A model generated the notes under the pieces. That model saw nothing but the letters and a program-made list of their open reading frames with translations, made no database searches and had not been told where the DNA came from. Below are positions 36,646-45,955 of a stretch of DNA of 64,000 bases, piece by piece. The stretch comes from Pseudomonas sp. 7SR1 (GTDB lineage Bacteria; Pseudomonadota; Gammaproteobacteria; Pseudomonadales; Pseudomonadaceae). Position 1 is the first letter of the stretch; the number at the start of each line of letters is the position of its first letter. Location of the stretch: NCBI RefSeq assembly GCF_900156465.1, contig NZ_LT707064.1:5595001-5659000 (forward strand), in the 5' to 3' direction. The position numbers were made by a program, and so were the translations under genes.

Positions 36646-39037
36646 CCATCACGCCGCAGAAAAGACCCAAGCCGAACTGGCCGAACTGTTCGCCCGCGAC
36701 CTCACCACTGGCGTGGGCCGCAGCGTCAAGCACGACAGCGCCGCCAAGCATGTGTCTGGTGAAGCCCAGTACATCGATGACCGCCTGGAGTTTCCCAACC
36801 AGTTGCACGTCTATGCCCGGCTGTCGGACCGCGCCCACGCCCGGATCCTGCGCATCGACACCACGCCGTGCTATGCCTTCGACGGGGTGCGCATCGCCAT
36901 TACCCATGCGGATATACCGGGCCTGAAGGACATCGGACCGTTGCTGCCCGGCGATCCACTGCTGGCCATCGATGATGTGCAGTTCGTCGGCCAGCCCGTG
37001 CTGGCCGTGGCCGCCCGGGACCTGGAAACCGCGCGCAAGGCGGCGATGGCGGCCATCGTCGAATATGAAGACCTGGACCCGGTGCTCGACGTGGTCGAAG
37101 CCCTGCGCAAGCGTCACTTCGTGCTCGACAGCCACACCCATCGGCGCGGTGATTCGGCCGCCGCCCTGGCCGGTGCCGAACACCGTATCCAGGGCACGCT
37201 GCACATCGGCGGCCAGGAACATTTCTACCTGGAAACCCAGATTTCCTCGGTGATGCCCACCGAAGATGGCGGCATGCTCGTCTACTGCTCGACCCAGAAC
37301 CCCACCGAAGTGCAGAAACTGGTGGCCGAAGTGCTGGGGGTTTCGATGAACAAAGTCGTGGTGGACATGCGCCGCATGGGCGGTGGGTTCGGCGGCAAGG
37401 AAACCCAGGCCGCCAGCCCGGCCTGCCTGTGCGCGGTCATCGCCCATCTCACTGGCCAGCCGACCAAGATGCGCCTGCCCCGGGTCGAAGACATGCTGAT
37501 GACCGGCAAGCGCCACCCCTTCTACATCGAATACGACGTCGGCTTCGACAGCACCGGGCGCCTGCACGGCATCGCCCTCGAACTGGCCGGCAATTGCGGC
37601 TGTTCGCCGGACCTGTCCGCCTCTATCGTCGACCGTGCGATGTTCCACGCCGATAACGCCTATTACCTGGGCGATGCGACCATCAACGGCCATCGCTGCA
37701 AGACCAATATCGCCTCGAACACCGCCTATCGCGGCTTCGGCGGCCCCCAGGGCATGGTCGCCATCGAGGAAGTCATGGACGCCATCGCCCGACACCTGGG
37801 CCTGGACCCGCTGGCCGTGCGCAAGGCCAACTACTACGGCAAGACCGAGCGCAACGTCACCCACTACTACCAGACCGTCGAGCACAACATGCTCGAGGAA
37901 ATGACCGCCGAGCTTGAGCAAAGCAGCCAGTACGCCGAACGCCGCGAGGCGATCCGCCGCTACAACGCCAACAGCCCGATCCTGAAAAAAGGCCTGGCGC
38001 TGACCCCGGTGAAATTCGGCATTTCGTTCACCGCCAGTTTCCTCAACCAGGCCGGCGCGCTGATCCACATCTACACCGATGGCAGCATCCACCTTAATCA
38101 TGGTGGCACCGAAATGGGCCAGGGCCTCAACACCAAGGTCGCCCAGGTGGTGGCCGAAGTGTTCCAGGTGGAAATGGACCGGGTGCAGATCACCGCGACC
38201 AATACCGACAAAGTGCCCAACACCTCGCCCACCGCCGCCAGCAGCGGCGCCGACCTGAACGGCAAGGCCGCGCAGAACGCCGCCGAAACCATCAAGCGGC
38301 GCCTGGTGGAGTTCGCTGCGCGGCAGTACAAGGTCAGCGAAGAAGACGTGGAATTCAAAAACAGCCATGTTCGGGTGCGCGATCACATCCTAACGTTCGA
38401 GGCGTTGGTGCAACAGGCCTATTTCGCCCAGGTCTCGCTGTCCAGCACCGGTTTCTACAAGACTCCGAAGATCTACTACGACCGCAGCCAGGCCCGTGGC
38501 CGGCCGTTCTACTACTACGCCTATGGCGCGGCCTGCGCCGAGGTCATCGTCGATACCCTGACTGGCGAATACAAGATGCTGCGCACCGACATCCTCCACG
38601 ACGTCGGCGCCTCGTTGAACCCGGCGATCGATATCGGCCAGGTCGAGGGTGGCTTCATCCAGGGCATGGGCTGGCTGACCATGGAAGAGCTGGTGTGGAA
38701 CGACAAGGGCAAGCTGATGACCAATGGCCCGGCCAGCTACAAGATCCCGGCCGTGGCCGACATGCCCCTGGACCTGCGGGTCAGGCTGGTGGAGAACCGC
38801 AAGAACCCGGAAGACACGGTGTTCCATTCCAAGGCCGTTGGCGAGCCGCCCTTCATGCTCGGCATCGCCGCATGGTGCGCCATCAAGGACGCCGTGGCGA
38901 GCCTGGGGGATTACAGGCACCAACCGAAAATCGATGCGCCGGCGACGCCGGAGCGGGTGTTGTGGGGGTGTGAGCAGATGCGAGGGTTGAAAGCGGTCAG
39001 GACTGAGGAAGCTGAAGTCGAAGTGGCTTCGCTCTAG
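36638..39037 (+). CDS. xdhB: Xanthine dehydrogenase molybdopterin-binding subunit
   Basis: Catalytic molybdenum subunit, 799 residues, binding molybdopterin and the purine. Visible motifs: QEHFYLETQ (substrate-side residues), MGGGFGGKETQ (molybdopterin), AYRGFGGPQG with the arginine of the active site, GGTEMGQGLNTKV, and near the C-terminus VGEPPFMLGIA with the catalytic glutamate. It is translated from an ATG overlapping the end of xdhA and is cotranscribed with it. A REPIN follows before xdhC. Confidence 0.96.
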   Translation: MSNHHAAEKTQAELAELFARDLTTGVGRSVKHDSAAKHVSGEAQYIDDRLEFPNQLHVYARLSDRAHARILRIDTTPCYAFDGVRIAITHADIPGLKDIGPLLPGDPLLAIDDVQFVGQPVLAVAARDLETARKAAMAAIVEYEDLDPVLDVVEALRKRHFVLDSHTHRRGDSAAALAGAEHRIQGTLHIGGQEHFYLETQISSVMPTEDGGMLVYCSTQNPTEVQKLVAEVLGVSMNKVVVDMRRMGGGFGGKETQAASPACLCAVIAHLTGQPTKMRLPRVEDMLMTGKRHPFYIEYDVGFDSTGRLHGIALELAGNCGCSPDLSASIVDRAMFHADNAYYLGDATINGHRCKTNIASNTAYRGFGGPQGMVAIEEVMDAIARHLGLDPLAVRKANYYGKTERNVTHYYQTVEHNMLEEMTAELEQSSQYAERREAIRRYNANSPILKKGLALTPVKFGISFTASFLNQAGALIHIYTDGSIHLNHGGTEMGQGLNTKVAQVVAEVFQVEMDRVQITATNTDKVPNTSPTAASSGADLNGKAAQNAAETIKRRLVEFAARQYKVSEEDVEFKNSHVRVRDHILTFEALVQQAYFAQVSLSSTGFYKTPKIYYDRSQARGRPFYYYAYGAACAEVIVDTLTGEYKMLRTDILHDVGASLNPAIDIGQVEGGFIQGMGWLTMEELVWNDKGKLMTNGPASYKIPAVADMPLDLRVRLVENRKNPEDTVFHSKAVGEPPFMLGIAAWCAIKDAVASLGDYRHQPKIDAPATPERVLWGCEQMRGLKAVRTEEAEVEVASL

Positions 39038-39046
39038 ACCGCGGCG

Positions 39047-39130
39047 CGGCTATCGCGAGCAAGCTCGCTCCCACAAGGGACTGCGGACACCGTCCCAATG
39101 TGGGAGCGAGCTTGCTCGCGATGAGGCCGG
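39047..39130. repeat. REPIN between xdhB and xdhC
   Basis: Two inverted REP arms (TATCGCGAGCAAGCTCGCTC and its near-complement TGTGGGAGCGAGCTTGCTCG) separated by about 24 bp. It occupies most of the 121-bp gap within the xdh operon. Confidence 0.9.
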
Positions 39131-39158
39131 AACAGACAAAAGAGATGTCGAGGTGAAT

Positions 39159-39989
39159 ATGTACAACTGGATCAGCGCCCTCGCCGACCTGCAGACCCGC
39201 GGTGAACCCTGCGTGCTGGTGACGATCATCGAAGAACTGGGTTCCACACCGCGCAATGCCGGCTCGAAGATGGTCATCAGCGCCAGCCAGACCTTCGACA
39301 CCATCGGTGGCGGGCATCTGGAGTACAAGGCCATGGAGATCGCCCGGCAAATGCTCGCCAGCGGCCAGCAGGACACCCATCTGGAGCGTTTCAGCCTCGG
39401 CGCCAGCCTGGGCCAGTGCTGCGGTGGCGTCACGGTGCTGCTGTTCGAACCCATGGGCCAGGTGCAGGCACAGATCGCAGTGTTCGGCGCCGGTCATGTC
39501 GGTCGCGCGCTGGTGCCGCTGCTGGCGAGCCTGCCTTGCAAGGTGCGCTGGATCGACTCGCGGGAGACGGAATTTCCTGAACAACTGCCCCACGGCGTGC
39601 GCAGGATCGTCAGCGAAGATCCGTTGGATGAAGTCGACGCACTGCCGCCCGGCAGCTACTGCATCGTCATGACCCATACCCATCAGCTGGACCTGGAGCT
39701 GAGCGCCGCGATCCTCAAGCGCAATGACTTCGCCTATTTCGGCCTGATCGGTTCGAAGACCAAACGGGTCAGGTTCGAACACCGCCTGCGCGACCGCGGC
39801 TTCGACAGCGGCGCCTTGCAGCGCATGCGCTGCCCGATGGGCATTGGCGAAGTCAAAGGCAAGCTGCCTGTGGAAATCGCCATCTCCATCGCCGGCGAAA
39901 TCATCGCCACCTATAACGCGAATTTCGGCCAGCAGACCCGCCGCGCCGAGCCCATTGCCAAACTGCTGCCGGCCTCGCGTCGCAGCTGA
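39159..39989 (+). CDS. xdhC: Xanthine dehydrogenase accessory protein XdhC
   Basis: A 276-residue chaperone that inserts the sulfurated molybdenum cofactor into xanthine dehydrogenase. The N-terminal XdhC/CoxI domain (ELGSTPRNAGSKMVI, TIGGGHLEYKA, GQCCGGVTVLL) is followed by a Rossmann-like domain (AVFGAGHVGRALVPLLA, FGLIGSKTKR) and the conserved end CPMGIGEVKGKLPVEIAISIAGEI. The ATG at 39159, preceded by GAGGTGA, was preferred over the GTG two codons upstream. It belongs to the xdh-guaD set. Confidence 0.95.
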   Translation: MYNWISALADLQTRGEPCVLVTIIEELGSTPRNAGSKMVISASQTFDTIGGGHLEYKAMEIARQMLASGQQDTHLERFSLGASLGQCCGGVTVLLFEPMGQVQAQIAVFGAGHVGRALVPLLASLPCKVRWIDSRETEFPEQLPHGVRRIVSEDPLDEVDALPPGSYCIVMTHTHQLDLELSAAILKRNDFAYFGLIGSKTKRVRFEHRLRDRGFDSGALQRMRCPMGIGEVKGKLPVEIAISIAGEIIATYNANFGQQTRRAEPIAKLLPASRRS

Positions 39990-40007
39990 CCATTTCCGAG
40001 AGTTCCC

Positions 40008-41312
40008 ATGCCCCTGACTCGCAAAGCCTACCGTGCCGCCCTGCTCCACAGTCTCGCCGATCCTGCCGAAGCCGGGATCGAAGCGTCCTACGAATACTTC
40101 GAAGACGGCCTGCTGGTGGTGGAGAATGGCCAGATCAGCGCCATCGGCCCCGCCTGCGACCTGCTGCCCACACTGGCCGCCGACATCGAGATCGTCCATC
40201 ACCAGGATGCGCTGATCACTCCTGGCTTCATCGATACCCATATCCATCTGCCCCAGACCGGCATGGTGGGCGCCTATGGCGAACAGTTGCTGGACTGGCT
40301 GGACACCTACACCTTTCCCTGCGAGAGCCAGTTCGCCGACAAGGCCCACGCCGACGCGGTGGCGGATATTTTCGTCAAGGAACTGCTGCGCAACGGCACC
40401 ACCACGGCGCTGGTGTTCGGCAGCGTGCACCCGCAATCGGTGAACGCGTTCTTCGAAGTGGCCCAGAAACTCGACCTGCGGATGATCGCCGGCAAAGTGA
40501 TGATGGACCGCAATGCCCCGGACTACCTGGTCGATACGGCCGAATCCAGCTACACCCAGAGCAAGGCGCTGATCGAGCGCTGGCATGGCAAGGGTCGCCT
40601 GCACTACGCCGTGACACCGCGCTTCGCCCCCACCAGCACACCGGAACAACTGGCCCTGGCCGGTCAATTGCTGAGGGAATATCCCGATCTCTACATGCAG
40701 ACCCACATCAGTGAAAACCTGCAGGAAGTGCAGTGGGTCAAGTCCCTGTTTCCCGAGCGCAAGGGCTATCTGGACGTCTACGACCACTACCAGTTGCTCG
40801 GCCAGCGCTCGGTACTGGCCCATGGCGTGCACCTGTGCGACGACGAATGCGCGCGCCTGGCCGAGACCGGTTCGGCCATAGCCTTCTGCCCGACTTCGAA
40901 CCTGTTCCTCGGCAGCGGACTGTTCAACCTGCCCATGGCCGAGAAGCATAAGGTGAATGTGGGGCTGGGCACGGACGTCGGTGGCGGTACCAGCTTTTCG
41001 CTGCTGCAGACCCTGAACGAAGCCTACAAGGTGATGCAGTTGCAGGGCGCCAGGCTGAGCCCGTTCAAGTCACTCTACCTGGCCACCCTGGGCGGCGCCC
41101 GGGCCTTGCGCCTGGAGGATCGGATCGGGACCTTGCAACCGGGTACGGATGCGGACTTCCTGGTGCTGGACTACAACGCCACGCCGCTGCTGAGCTATCG
41201 CCTCAAGCAGGCCAAGGACATTGCCGAGCGGTTGTTCGTATTGATGACGCTGGGGGATGACCGGACGGTGGCGCAGACCTATGCGGCCGGTAAATTGGTG
41301 CATCAGCGCTAG
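40008..41312 (+). CDS. guaD: Guanine deaminase
   Basis: A 434-residue amidohydrolase converting guanine to xanthine, feeding XdhAB. Zinc-binding and catalytic motifs in order: GFIDTHIHLPQ near residue 75, VTPRFAPTS near residue 205, MQTHISENLQEV near residue 232, HGVHLCDDE near residue 273, and GLGTDVGGGTSFSLL near residue 322. It starts 18 bp after xdhC, so the two share a transcript. Together with xdhABC it forms a guanine-to-urate route. Confidence 0.96.
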   Translation: MPLTRKAYRAALLHSLADPAEAGIEASYEYFEDGLLVVENGQISAIGPACDLLPTLAADIEIVHHQDALITPGFIDTHIHLPQTGMVGAYGEQLLDWLDTYTFPCESQFADKAHADAVADIFVKELLRNGTTTALVFGSVHPQSVNAFFEVAQKLDLRMIAGKVMMDRNAPDYLVDTAESSYTQSKALIERWHGKGRLHYAVTPRFAPTSTPEQLALAGQLLREYPDLYMQTHISENLQEVQWVKSLFPERKGYLDVYDHYQLLGQRSVLAHGVHLCDDECARLAETGSAIAFCPTSNLFLGSGLFNLPMAEKHKVNVGLGTDVGGGTSFSLLQTLNEAYKVMQLQGARLSPFKSLYLATLGGARALRLEDRIGTLQPGTDADFLVLDYNATPLLSYRLKQAKDIAERLFVLMTLGDDRTVAQTYAAGKLVHQR

Positions 41313-41332
41313 AATCTCGGCGCCTGTCGGAA

Positions 41333-41419
41333 CGCTATCGCGAGCAGGCTCGCTCCTGCAGGGATTATGTGAACAACACAAATCCACTGTGGAAGCGAGC
41401 CTGCTGGCGATGAAGGCGA
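41333..41419. repeat. REPIN after guaD
   Basis: Inverted arms CTATCGCGAGCAGGCTCGCT and CTGTGGAAGCGAGCCTGCTG about 35 bp apart, in the convergent gap between guaD and the GntR gene. Confidence 0.85.
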
Positions 41420-41442
41420 CTGGGAATAACTGGCTCACCCCA

Positions 41443-42207
41443 TCAGAGCTTGGCCGTCGACCGCCCAGGCTTCTTGCTCTGCAGCAGATGCGAGAACACC
41501 GCATGCAAATCATCCGACGCGCTTTCTTCGTCGAGGTTGAGCTTGCTGTCGATGTGATCCATGTGGTGCATCATCAGGTCAACCGCCAGCGTGGCGTCCC
41601 GGGCCTCGATGGCGTCGATCAGCTGGGTGTGTTCGTCATAGGAACAGTGGGAACGGTTGCCGCTTTCGTATTGGGCGATGATCAGGGACGTCTGGGACAC
41701 CAGGCTGCGCTGGAAGCTGATCAATGGCGCGTTCTTCGCCGCTTCGGCCAGCTTGAGGTGGAACTCGCCCGACAGGCGAATGCCGGCGCCACGGTCGCCA
41801 CGGGAAAAACTGTCGCGCTCGTCGCTGACCATCTGCCGCAGTTCGGCCAGTTGCTCGGCGGTGGCGTGCTGCACCGCCAACTCGGTGATGGCCCGTTCCA
41901 CGAGGCGCCGGGCCATGAACACCTGGCGAGCCTCCTCGACACTCGGGCTGGCCACCACGGCGCCCCGATTGGGTCGCAGCAGCACCACCCCTTCATGGGC
42001 CAGGCGAGACAGCGCGCGCCGGATGATCGTGCGGCTGACTCCGAAAATTTCCCCCAGTGCCTCTTCGCTCAACTTGGTACCGGGCGCCAGGCGTTGTTCG
42101 AGGATGGCCTCGAAGATATGTGCATAGACAATATCGTCCTGGGTTCCGCTGCGGCCGGCTTTACCTGCTCGCGGTTGTTTCTTGAGGGGTTGCAACTGTT
42201 CGTTCAT
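41443..42207 (-). CDS. GntR-family regulator (FCD type), divergent from the BenE-like transporter
   Basis: A 254-residue regulator with an N-terminal winged helix (LAPGTKLSEEALGEIFGVS and RTIIRRALSRLAHEGVV) and a C-terminal FCD domain (FMARRLVERAITELAV; FHLKLAEAAKN; LMMHHMDHI). The start MNEQLQPLKKQPRAG was chosen at 42207; the upstream frame is open but has no homologous character. It is divergent from a BenE-family transporter and convergent with the xdh-guaD operon. In Pseudomonas this kind of regulator accompanies purine uptake genes; the ligand is inferred, not shown. Confidence 0.88.
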   Translation of the reverse strand: MNEQLQPLKKQPRAGKAGRSGTQDDIVYAHIFEAILEQRLAPGTKLSEEALGEIFGVSRTIIRRALSRLAHEGVVLLRPNRGAVVASPSVEEARQVFMARRLVERAITELAVQHATAEQLAELRQMVSDERDSFSRGDRGAGIRLSGEFHLKLAEAAKNAPLISFQRSLVSQTSLIIAQYESGNRSHCSYDEHTQLIDAIEARDATLAVDLMMHHMDHIDSKLNLDEESASDDLHAVFSHLLQSKKPGRSTAKL

Positions 42208-42300
42208 GGGCACTCGGGTCGGGAGAACTGCGGCGAATTGACCGTGACTGTAATACGGCACAGCGGGTCGCTGGCAAGTATCGTGTAAAAAACAGCTCGA

Positions 42301-42310
42301 TTGTACACAA
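42301..42310. promoter_or_regulatory. Possible GntR operator between the regulator and transporter genes
   Basis: TTGTACACAA, with half sites TTGT/ACAA around a 2-bp centre, lies in the divergent 362-bp region. GntR-type operators are often short AT-flanked palindromes of this kind. Only one copy is seen, so confidence is low. Confidence 0.35.
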
Positions 42311-42401
42311 CCTCTGATGGCAACACGACTGTACGGCTGTTTGCAGGCATGGCTGTATTGCAATCGACAACTGCGTTGAGTTTAGGCTTAAACCACAAAA
42401 T

Positions 42402-42530
42402 CTGTGGCGAGGGGATTGATCCCCGCCGGGTCGCAAAGCGGGCGGTCTCAGCCATACCAGCCTTGTTGCAACGAGACTTTCCAGGACCGCCATGCAGTTC
42501 ATCGAGGATCAATCCTCTCGCCACACAGTC
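42402..42530. repeat. REP pair upstream of the BenE-like gene
   Basis: CTGTGGCGAGGGGATTGATC at 42402 onward and the inverse arm GAGGATCAATCCTCTCGCCA ending near 42525 form an inverted pair about 85 bp apart. They fill most of the gap between TTGTACACAA and the transporter start; no gene is seen here. Confidence 0.8.
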
Positions 42531-42569
42531 AGGCTCTAGCTGTTCTACCAATCAGGATCATCCCGCACC

Positions 42570-43760
42570 ATGACCGAAGTCACGACTACGCCACTTCGCC
42601 CCTTGGCCGACACCTCCCTCTCGGCCATCGTCGCCGGGTTCATTGCCATGATGACCGGCTACACCAGTTCCCTGGTGCTGATGTTCCAGGCCGGGCAGGC
42701 GGCCGGGCTGACCAGCGGGCAGATTTCCTCGTGGATCTGGGCGATTTCCATTGGCATGGCGGTGTGCTCCATCGGGCTGTCGTTGCGCTATCGCACACCG
42801 ATCACCATCGCCTGGTCGACACCCGGCGCGGCGCTGTTGATCACCAGCCTGGGCGGTGTGAGTTACGGCGAGGCCATCGGCGCCTATATCACCTGTGCAG
42901 TGCTGGTGACGATCTGCGGCCTGACCGGCAGCTTCGAACGCCTGGTCAAGCGCATTCCGGCCTCGCTGGCGGCGGCGCTGCTGGCGGGCATCCTGTTCAA
43001 GATCGGCAGCGAGATTTTCGTCGCCGCCCAGCATCGCACCGGCCTGGTGCTGGGGATGTTCTTCACCTACCTGGTGGTCAAGCGCGTGTCGCCTCGCTAC
43101 GCCGTGCTGACAGCGCTGTTGATCGGTACCGCGCTGGCGAGCGTGATGGACCTGCTGGACTTCAGCGGTTTCGCCCTGGAAGTCGCGACTCCGGTCTGGA
43201 CCACGCCGCACTTTTCCCTGGCAGCCACCATCAGCATCGGCATTCCGCTGTTCGTGGTGGCGATGACTTCGCAGAACATGCCGGGCATCGCCGTGCTGCG
43301 AGCCGACGGCTACAACGTGCCGGCCTCGCCGCTGATCACCAGCACGGGCATCGCCTCCCTGCTGCTGGCGCCCTTCGGCTCCCATGGCATCAACCTGGCG
43401 GCCATCAGCGCTGCCATCTGCACCGGGCCCCACGCCCATGAGGATCGCAACAAACGCTACACGGCGGCCGTCTGGTGCGGGGTTTTCTACGCAATCGCCG
43501 GCGTGTTCGGCGCAACGCTAGCGGCGTTGTTCGCGGCACTGCCCAAGGAACTGGTGCTGTCCATCGCGGCGCTGGCGCTGTTCGGCTCGATCATCAATGG
43601 CTTGAGCATCGCCATGAGCGAAGCCAGGGAACGGGAAGCGGCGCTGATCACCTTCATGGTCACGGCGTCGGGGCTGACGCTGTTCTCCATTGGTTCGGCA
43701 TTCTGGGGGATCGTGGCGGGGGTGTCGACGTTGCTCATCCTGAACTGGAGCAAGGATTGA
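42570..43760 (+). CDS. BenE-family transporter (benzoate/H+ symporter family)
   Basis: A 396-residue polytopic membrane protein with about 12 hydrophobic segments. The family signature TSQNMPGIAVLRADGY near residue 232 and the early WSTPGAALLITS near residue 89 mark the BenE family. Named members import benzoate, but no benzoate degradation genes are present. The setting beside xdh-guaD and a GntR gene suggests a purine-related or other aromatic ring substrate. The substrate is therefore left open and no gene symbol is given. Confidence 0.88.
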   Translation: MTEVTTTPLRPLADTSLSAIVAGFIAMMTGYTSSLVLMFQAGQAAGLTSGQISSWIWAISIGMAVCSIGLSLRYRTPITIAWSTPGAALLITSLGGVSYGEAIGAYITCAVLVTICGLTGSFERLVKRIPASLAAALLAGILFKIGSEIFVAAQHRTGLVLGMFFTYLVVKRVSPRYAVLTALLIGTALASVMDLLDFSGFALEVATPVWTTPHFSLAATISIGIPLFVVAMTSQNMPGIAVLRADGYNVPASPLITSTGIASLLLAPFGSHGINLAAISAAICTGPHAHEDRNKRYTAAVWCGVFYAIAGVFGATLAALFAALPKELVLSIAALALFGSIINGLSIAMSEAREREAALITFMVTASGLTLFSIGSAFWGIVAGVSTLLILNWSKD

Positions 43761-43791
43761 TCGCCCCCACGCTCAGCGTGGGAACGATCGC
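43758..43791. repeat. Palindromic repeat after the BenE-like gene
   Basis: CCCACGCT-CA-GCGTGGG with flanking GATCG / CGATC. This is a different repeat type from the REPINs, known in Pseudomonas as intergenic CCCACGCTCNGCGTGGGAA elements. It begins at the stop codon and could end transcription. Confidence 0.75.
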
Positions 43792-43805
43792 TCCAACCGA
43801 CAGGC

Positions 43806-43841
43806 GCAAAAAAACCGGCACCCATGAGGGTTGCCGGTTTC
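43806..43841 (-). terminator. Intrinsic terminator after yggL
   Basis: AAACCGGCA-CCC pairs with GGG-T-TGCCGGTTT; on the minus strand it ends in a run of seven Ts. It lies 7 bp from the yggL stop and is probably shared with the convergent transporter gene. Confidence 0.9.
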
Positions 43842-43847
43842 GGAACA

Positions 43848-44192
43848 TCAAGCGACCGGGTTGATCTGCTTTTCCGGGTACCACACGTCGATCAGCGGGC
43901 TGACTTCAACGCTGGTCAGCTCAGGACGGGCCTTGAGCCAGGCTTCTACAGCCGCGCGCTGCTCTTCGCTGACCGAACCGCGCTTCTGCAGGCAGACCAG
44001 ACCGTAGTCGTCGCCGCCCACATAACCCAGGCCATTGGCTTCCATGGCTTCTTTCAGGAACGCGTCGAGGAAAGCGTCAATAGCCTCATCGGCCAGATCT
44101 TCTTTGAAATCCAGGTTCAATTCGAAACCCAGCTCTTGAAATTCATCCACGCAAAGCTTTTTGCGCAGACGCCGGGAACGGTTAGTCGCCAT
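43848..44192 (-). CDS. yggL: YggL family 50S ribosome-associated protein
   Basis: A 114-residue protein of the YggL/DUF469 family. The start MATNRSRRLRKKLCVDEFQELGF (short form: RSRRLRKKLCVDEFQELGF) and the acidic middle (DFKEDLADEAIDAFLDAF) are conserved. E. coli YggL binds the 50S subunit. GAGG lies 9 bases before the ATG at 44192; five further codons upstream are open but lack conservation. It is transcribed alone. Confidence 0.92.
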   Translation of the reverse strand: MATNRSRRLRKKLCVDEFQELGFELNLDFKEDLADEAIDAFLDAFLKEAMEANGLGYVGGDDYGLVCLQKRGSVSEEQRAAVEAWLKARPELTSVEVSPLIDVWYPEKQINPVA

Positions 44193-44424
44193 TGAAACAA
44201 TCCTCATAAGTAATAACGGCCGGCACTTTACCAGTTTGGAGCACCGTTTGCCCGACTGATCGGCGCAACCGCCTACCGTCGGTAAAAAAATAGCGCCTGG
44301 AAGGACTCGGGCACGGCAAAGCCGCTACGCCTTGGGGCATAATGCCGACACATTCATTACCGTTGAGGACGTTCAATTTTCATGTCCTCGTTTTTTCCCC
44401 CTCGCCCGCAGGGTTTTATTTCAA

Positions 44425-45891
44425 ATGATCAAGTCTTTGCGTCCACTGCTTCTGGCCAGCCTTCTTCTTCCCCTGGCCCTTCCTGCCTACACCAGCGCCG
44501 CCACCATCAATACCGCCCTGTCGCCCAACGTGCAAAAGGCCCTCAAGGCCAGCAAGCTGCAGGACAACGCCCTGTCCCTGGTACTGGTGCCGCTCAACGG
44601 CCCTGGCACGCCGACCCTTTATAACGCCGACGTTTCGGTCAATCCTGCCTCCACCATGAAGCTGGTGACCACCTACGCGGCGCTGGAAATGCTCGGCCCC
44701 AACCACCAGTGGAAAACCGAGTTCTACACCGACGGCACCCTCAACGGCGGCATCCTCAACGGCAACCTGTACCTCAAGGGCGGCGGTGACCCCAAGCTGA
44801 ACATGGAAAAGCTCTGGTTGCTGATGCGCGACCTGCGGGCCAACGGTGTGCAGCAGGTCACGGGTGACCTGGTGCTGGACCGCGGCTTCTTCATCCAGCC
44901 GCAACTGCCCGAGTTCAACGACGACGGCAACGACGAGAACAAGCCTTTCCTGGTCAAGCCCGACTCCTTGCTGGTCAACCTCAAGGCCCTGCGCTTCGTG
45001 GCACGCAATGACGGCGGGCGGGTGCTGGTGTCGGTGGAACCGCCCATCGCCAGCATCCGTATCGATAACCAGGTCAAGGCCGTCAACGGCAAGCAGTGCG
45101 CCGGCAACGTGCGCTACAACCCGGTGCCGCAAGCGGACGGCAGCGTGAACGTGACCGTCAGCGGCCAACTCGGTGACGGTTGCAGCTCCCAGACCTATCT
45201 GTCGCTGCTGGATCACGCCACCTACACCGCCGGCGCGGTGCGGGCGATCTGGAAAGAACTGGGTGGCAGCATCCAGGGCCAGGATCGCCTGGCCTCGACG
45301 CCAAACAATGCCAAGGTACTGGCCCGGGCGTTCTCGCCGGACCTGGCGGAAATCATCCGCGACATCAACAAATACAGTAACAACACCATGGCCCAGCAAC
45401 TGTTCCTGAGCCTGGGCGCGCAGTTTCGCAACGAAGCCGACGGTGACGACGCCAAGGCCGCGCAACGCGTGGTGCGCCAATGGCTGGCCAAGAAAGGCAT
45501 CACCGCGCCGCACCTGGTGATGGAAAACGGTTCCGGGCTGTCTCGCGCCGAACGGGTGAGCGCCCGGGAAATGGCAGCGATGCTGCAAGCGGCGTGGCGC
45601 AGCCCGTATTCGGCGGAGTTCATCAGCTCGATGCCCATCGTCGGCACCGACGGGACCATGCGCAAGCGCCTCAAGACCACCGCCATGGCCGGTGAGGCCC
45701 ATGTCAAGACAGGCACCCTGAACACCGTTCGAGCCATCGCCGGCTACAGCCGGGACGTCAACGGCAATACCTGGGCGGTAGTAGCGATCCTCAACGATCC
45801 GAAGCCGTGGGGTGCGTCCTCGGTGCTGGACCAGGTGCTGCTGGACCTGTACCGCCAGCCGAAACTGCCGCAGACGGCTTCGGTGCTGTAA
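44425..45891 (+). CDS. dacB: D-alanyl-D-alanine carboxypeptidase/endopeptidase (PBP4)
   Basis: Periplasmic class C low-molecular-weight penicillin-binding protein, 488 residues, that trims peptidoglycan stem peptides and cross-links. It has a signal peptide (LLLASLLLPLALPAYTSA), the catalytic S76-T-M-K79, a SxN motif in KYSNNTMAQ (about 318) and KTG in HVKTGTLN (about 430). Loss of the homologue (dacB/PBP4) in P. aeruginosa induces AmpC beta-lactamase. The ATG at 44425 was chosen because the signal peptide starts there. Confidence 0.95.
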   Translation: MIKSLRPLLLASLLLPLALPAYTSAATINTALSPNVQKALKASKLQDNALSLVLVPLNGPGTPTLYNADVSVNPASTMKLVTTYAALEMLGPNHQWKTEFYTDGTLNGGILNGNLYLKGGGDPKLNMEKLWLLMRDLRANGVQQVTGDLVLDRGFFIQPQLPEFNDDGNDENKPFLVKPDSLLVNLKALRFVARNDGGRVLVSVEPPIASIRIDNQVKAVNGKQCAGNVRYNPVPQADGSVNVTVSGQLGDGCSSQTYLSLLDHATYTAGAVRAIWKELGGSIQGQDRLASTPNNAKVLARAFSPDLAEIIRDINKYSNNTMAQQLFLSLGAQFRNEADGDDAKAAQRVVRQWLAKKGITAPHLVMENGSGLSRAERVSAREMAAMLQAAWRSPYSAEFISSMPIVGTDGTMRKRLKTTAMAGEAHVKTGTLNTVRAIAGYSRDVNGNTWAVVAILNDPKPWGASSVLDQVLLDLYRQPKLPQTASVL

Positions 45892-45902
45892 CCCATCGAC
45901 CC

Positions 45903-45943
45903 ACAGTGGGAGCGGGCCAGCTCGCCCCCACTGGATCGGCGGC
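45903..45943. repeat. Single REP-like element after dacB
   Basis: ACAGTGGGAGCGGGCCAGCT and CGCCCCCACTG form an imperfect hairpin of the GTGGGAGC family in the 64-bp convergent gap. Confidence 0.7.
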
Positions 45944-45955
45944 TTCCGACAGTCG

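Noticed and set aside
42570..43760. Naming the transporter benE with a benzoate function
   Set aside because: The family match is clear, but there is no benzoate pathway and the context is purine catabolism.
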